From Thermoanaerobacter thermocopriae JCM 7501 (GTDB lineage: Bacteria; Bacillota; Thermoanaerobacteria; Thermoanaerobacterales; Thermoanaerobacteraceae), in the NCBI RefSeq assembly GCF_001310975.1, contig NZ_BAZY01000024.1, forward strand, positions 1 to 35,839: DNA of 35,839 nucleotides, written 5' to 3'. The notes below the pieces were generated by a model. The model saw only the letters and a program-made list of their open reading frames with translations, ran no database searches and was not told the DNA's origin. A program made the translations under genes and the position numbers. Numbering within the stretch: the first letter of the stretch is position 1; every line of letters starts with the position of its first letter. Shown here piece by piece: positions 32,705-35,839 of this stretch.

Positions 32705-34493
32705 GTGGAGATATTAAAAGATAGAAGCGAAATTGAAGATAAGTATAAATGGCGACTTGAGGATATATATGAAAATGAGAACTTGTGGGAAGAAGACTAT
32801 AGCAAGACAAAAGAGCTATTAGAAGAAGTTCTGAAATTTAAAGGCAAAATTAATACTTCAAGAGATTTATTAGAGGTATTAAAACTTAATGACCAAATTG
32901 GAATGACAGCTAGTAAAATTTTTGCCTATGCCCGTATGAGAAGAGATGAAGACAATACTAATCCCAAGTATCAAGCTTTAACTGACAAGGCTATGAGGCT
33001 AAACATTGAAGTTATGAGTGCTACTTCTTTTATAGCTCCAGAGATTTTGTCTATTGATACACAAAAATTAATGGAAATGATAGAGGAATTAGAAGAATTA
33101 AAGATTTATAAGCAATATCTTGAAGATTTAATTAGGTTTAAACCTCATGTACTTTCACCAGAAGAAGAAAAAATATTAGCAGAAGCAAAAACATTGGCAG
33201 AGTCTGTTTCAAATATATATACTATGTTGAATAATGCTGACATGAGATTCCCCACTATTAAAGATGAAGAAGGCAAAGAAGTAGAATTAACTCATGGCAA
33301 TTTTATAGCTTTATGCAGAGTAAAGATAGAAACGTTAGAAAAGCTGCATTTAACGCCATGTATGACACATACAAAAAATTTATAAATACTTTTGCTTCTA
33401 CAATGGCAGGAAATGTAAAGAAAGATATTTTCTACGCGAAGACACGGAAATATAATTCTTCATTGGAAGCCTCGCTTTTTGAAGATAATGTGGGTGTAGA
33501 AGTTTATAACAATCTTATAGAGACAGTACATAGTAGGCTTGATGTATTACACAGATATGTGAGGCTTAAAAAGAAGCTTTTAGGCTTAGACGAGCTTCAC
33601 ATGTATGACTTGTATGTACCTTTGATACAGGAATATGATAAGAAGTTTACATATGAGGAAGCAATAGAGCTGGTACTTGAAGGTCTTAAGCCGCTGGGAG
33701 ATGAGTACATAAATTTACTCAAACAAGGGTTTAATTCCCGTTGGTAGATGTTTATGAAAACCGAGGTAAAACTTCTGGAGCTTATTCCTGGGGGACTTAT
33801 GGTACCCATCCTTATGTACTTTTAAACTATCATGGTAAATTAAGTGATGTATTTACAATTGCCCATGAAATGGGACATTCCTTGCATACTTATTATTCAA
33901 ATGCAACACAACCATATGTGTATGCAGGTTATAAGATTTTTGTGGCAGAAGTAGCTTCTACTTGCAATGAAGCTATACTTATGGATTATCTTTTGAAAAA
34001 TTCTAAAGATGAAAAAGAAAAACTTTATCTTTTGAACCACTTCTTTGAGGAATTTAGGGGGACAGTTTATAGACAAGTGATGTTTGCTGAGTTTGAAAAA
34101 CTCATACACGAAATGGCAGAAAGAGGAGAATCTCTTACAGCGGAAGTGTTAAACAAAAAATATTATGAATTAAACAAGCTCTATTACGGCGATGATATTG
34201 TAGTAGATGAAGGTATAAGCTACGAATGGGCAAGGATTCCTCATTTCTATAGAAATTTTTATGTGTACAAATACGCGACAGGATTTTCTGCTGCAATAGC
34301 TATTTCCCAAATGATACTAAATGAAGGCAAAAAAGCCGTAGAAAGATACAAGGAGTTTTTAAAGAGCGGAAGTTCTGATTATCCTTTAAATCTTTTAAAG
34401 AGGGCAGGAGTAGATTTGACTACTCCAAAACCAGTAAACGAAGCATTGGACGTTTTTGAAAAATTGCTTGATGAATTTGAAAAATTAATGTAG
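32705..34493 (+). pseudogene. pepF: Oligoendopeptidase F (two frameshifts)
   Basis: PepF is a cytoplasmic zinc peptidase of family M3B that cleaves short peptides. Three frames together give the full protein of about 597 residues: N-terminus EILKDRSEIEDKYKWRLEDI, centre KDRNVRKAAFNAMYDTYKKF, and C-terminus with the zinc motif FTIAHEMGHSLHTYYS and the later E in EVASTCNEAILMDY. One T added to T3 at 33310-33312 restores IAFMQSKDR; one G added to GG at 33743-33744 restores SRWVDVYENRGKTSGAYSWG. Both lesions are single-base losses in short runs. The start is GTG 32705 after CGGGGGAATTAAA, just behind sdaAA. Confidence 0.93.
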
Positions 34494-34501
34494 GGAATCG
34501 A

Positions 34502-34529
34502 TAGGGCAAGTTTTCACTGCCCTAAAATT
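34502..34529 (+). terminator. Terminator after pepF
   Basis: TAGGGCA (34502-34508) pairs with TGCCCTA (34518-34524) around a 9-base loop and is followed by AAATTTTT. Confidence 0.8.
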
Positions 34530-34540
34530 TTTGGGTGTAA

Positions 34541-34612
34541 ACTTCCAATAGTTGGAAGTCAATATAGGTGACGTTTTGCACAAAGCGCGCAACTTGACCA
34601 AGCAGTGCAAAA
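34541..34612. repeat. Two inverted repeats, the second akin to the 23.2-kb element
   Basis: ACTTCCAA-TAG-TTGGAAGT is a perfect palindromic hairpin (34541-34559). TTTTGCAC (34574-34581) and GTGCAAAA (34605-34612) form a second inverted repeat. The second one encloses GCGCAACTTG-ACCAAGC, which resembles GTGCGACTTG-TG-ACAAAGC next to the TTTTGCA of the 23163-23370 element. This may be a much shortened relative. The rest of the gap up to aroB shows only a TATAAT at 34698-34703. Confidence 0.55.
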
Positions 34613-34733
34613 AGCCATAATATTTACTTACAAAATTTTTAAAACGGAGCCTGAAGTTTTTTATGATTTTTATATAGGAATTTTCTCTTTAATGATGTAT
34701 AATATTAAAATAAAAAAGTGTGAGGTGTGAACT

Positions 34734-35804
34734 TTGGATTTTATAACAGTTGATTTGAAAGAAAAGTCCTATCCCATTTATTTTGCCTATGATTCTTTTG
34801 ATAAATTAGGAGAAATAGTAAAGAAACATGTAAGAAGCAGTAAAACATTTATAATAACTGATTCTATTGTTTATCCTTTGTATTTTGAAAAACTCAATGA
34901 AAGTCTTACAAAAAGCGGTTTTAACGTTTCATATGAAGTCATTCCTCCAGGAGAACCCAGTAAAACAATGGAAATGGCACAGAGGCTTCTTGAAAAAGCT
35001 TATGACAATGGACTTTTAAGAGACAGTTCAGTTATAGCTCTCGGAGGAGGCGTTGTAGGAGATATAGCGGGATTTGTGGCAGCAACTTACATGAGGGGAA
35101 TAGACTTTGTGCAAATTCCTACAACCTTGTTGGCTCAGGTTGATAGTAGTGTTGGTGGAAAAGTAGGAGTTAATCTAAAAAAAGGTAAAAACATAGTTGG
35201 CGCATTTCATCAGCCTAAAATGGTATATATAGACATTTCTGTTTTAAAAACTATAAATAAAAGAGAAATACTTGGGGGACTAGCCGAAATAATTAAATAT
35301 GGAATTATATGGGATTTCGATTTATTTGAATACATCGAAAATAATCTTCATGAAATTTTAAATTTGAAAGAAAACAAATTAAAACATATAATAAAAAAAT
35401 CCTGCGAAATTAAAGGGAAAATTGTTTCTCTTGATGAAAAAGAAGAAAACCTGCGTTCAATATTAAATTTTGGCCACACTATAGGACATGCCATTGAAGC
35501 TTTAACAGGTTATCAAAAATACATTCATGGAGAAGCAGTCGCTATAGGTATGGTGTACGCTTGTAAACTTGCATTAGATTTAGGGTATATTAATGAAAAA
35601 TATTTTGAAAGAATTTTTTCTTTAATACAAAAGACAGGGTTACCTACAGACTATGAGGATTTGCCCAAAGAAAACATCGTAGAGGCTATAAAACTTGATA
35701 AAAAGAGTAGAGAAAGCAAAATAAATTTTGTTCTTCCCTCAGGTTTTGGAAAAGTTGAGGTCATAAGTGTTAAAAAGGAAGAAATCTTAAAGGTTTTAAA
35801 ATAA
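34734..35804 (+). CDS. aroB: 3-dehydroquinate synthase
   Basis: The second step of the shikimate pathway: cyclisation of DAHP to 3-dehydroquinate with NAD and a divalent metal. The 356-residue protein has the NAD-binding ALGGGVVGDIAGFVAATYMR, the active-site stretch IPTTLLAQVDSSVGGKVGVN and the metal-ligand region NFGHTIGHAIEAL with HGEAVAIGM. It begins with TTG 34734, 8 bases after GAGGTG, since no ATG or GTG fits the N-terminus. The gene is intact and closes the window with its own terminator, so other aro genes are not linked within this window. Confidence 0.95.
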   Translation: MDFITVDLKEKSYPIYFAYDSFDKLGEIVKKHVRSSKTFIITDSIVYPLYFEKLNESLTKSGFNVSYEVIPPGEPSKTMEMAQRLLEKAYDNGLLRDSSVIALGGGVVGDIAGFVAATYMRGIDFVQIPTTLLAQVDSSVGGKVGVNLKKGKNIVGAFHQPKMVYIDISVLKTINKREILGGLAEIIKYGIIWDFDLFEYIENNLHEILNLKENKLKHIIKKSCEIKGKIVSLDEKEENLRSILNFGHTIGHAIEALTGYQKYIHGEAVAIGMVYACKLALDLGYINEKYFERIFSLIQKTGLPTDYEDLPKENIVEAIKLDKKSRESKINFVLPSGFGKVEVISVKKEEILKVLK

Positions 35805-35823
35805 GCGGGTAACCGCTTTTTTC
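35803..35823 (+). terminator. Terminator after aroB
   Basis: AAGCGG (35803-35808) pairs with CCGCTT (35813-35818) around GTAA, followed by T tract; it starts within the aroB stop codon. Confidence 0.85.
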
Positions 35824-35839
35824 TTCATCTTTTTATGAA

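Noticed and set aside
1-35839. CRISPR array, prophage, rRNA, tRNA or complete insertion sequence
   Set aside because: I saw no regularly spaced repeats, no phage or transposase motifs and no cloverleaf or rRNA sequence in the window.

Overview
The window looks like a chromosome segment of a thermophilic, anaerobic, spore-forming Firmicute of the Thermoanaerobacter/Caldanaerobacter type. It is A+T-rich, with GAGGTG/GGAGG ribosome sites. It carries sporulation genes (sspI, a BofA-type protein), an A-type flavoprotein (FprA), a ferredoxin, an iron-sulfur serine dehydratase and radical-SAM genes. The genus is an inference from gene content, not from a database match.

Layout. Positions 1-11600 are an accessory, decaying peptide-secretion region. 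It starts with an almost intact cassette resembling lactococcin-972 loci: a small secreted protein, FtsX-like bacteriocin-associated permeases and an ABC ATPase. Next come 1.45 kb of remnants holding two copies of a palindrome-plus-promoter unit and the second copy of a 65-bp direct repeat. Then follow a frameshifted amidase-like secreted protein, an intact ABC-2 transporter whose two membrane modules are fused, a broken radical-SAM peptide maturase coupled to it, a deletion-fused ABC ATPase/permease remnant and a decayed TPR protein. From 11.7 to 14 kb lies a DUF969-DUF979-pcp operon. From 14.2 to 17.2 kb the genes are damaged: a frameshifted Crp/Fnr regulator, a frameshifted PfpI/DJ-1 protein, a LysR stub, and an Old-Yellow-Enzyme-type reductase gene whose middle third is inverted. 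From 17.2 to 35.8 kb the content is mostly core: ABHD14-like hydrolase, ferredoxin, M48 protease, B12-binding radical-SAM protein, macrodomain protein, uppP, BofA-like protein, sspI, a permease, DUF1294, fprA, arsC, gnd-zwf-cyclase, sdaAB-sdaAA, pepF and aroB.

How genes work together. gnd and zwf supply the oxidative pentose-phosphate steps. sdaAB/sdaAA form the two-subunit serine dehydratase and are followed by pepF, which fits peptide and amino-acid fermentation, as do pcp and its two membrane partners. FprA and the small ferredoxin suit an oxygen-defended anaerobe.

Caution. Ten or more genes, including well-conserved ones (fprA, pepF, uppP), are broken by single-base length changes, mostly in short homopolymers, and one base restores each frame. 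This could be real decay or uncorrected sequencing error; the inversion and the deletion fusions cannot be explained by base-call error. The best candidates for something new are the twin CGATTCAAATCG operator-promoters with short downstream reading frames, the nested hairpin element at 23.2 kb, and the internally inverted reductase.
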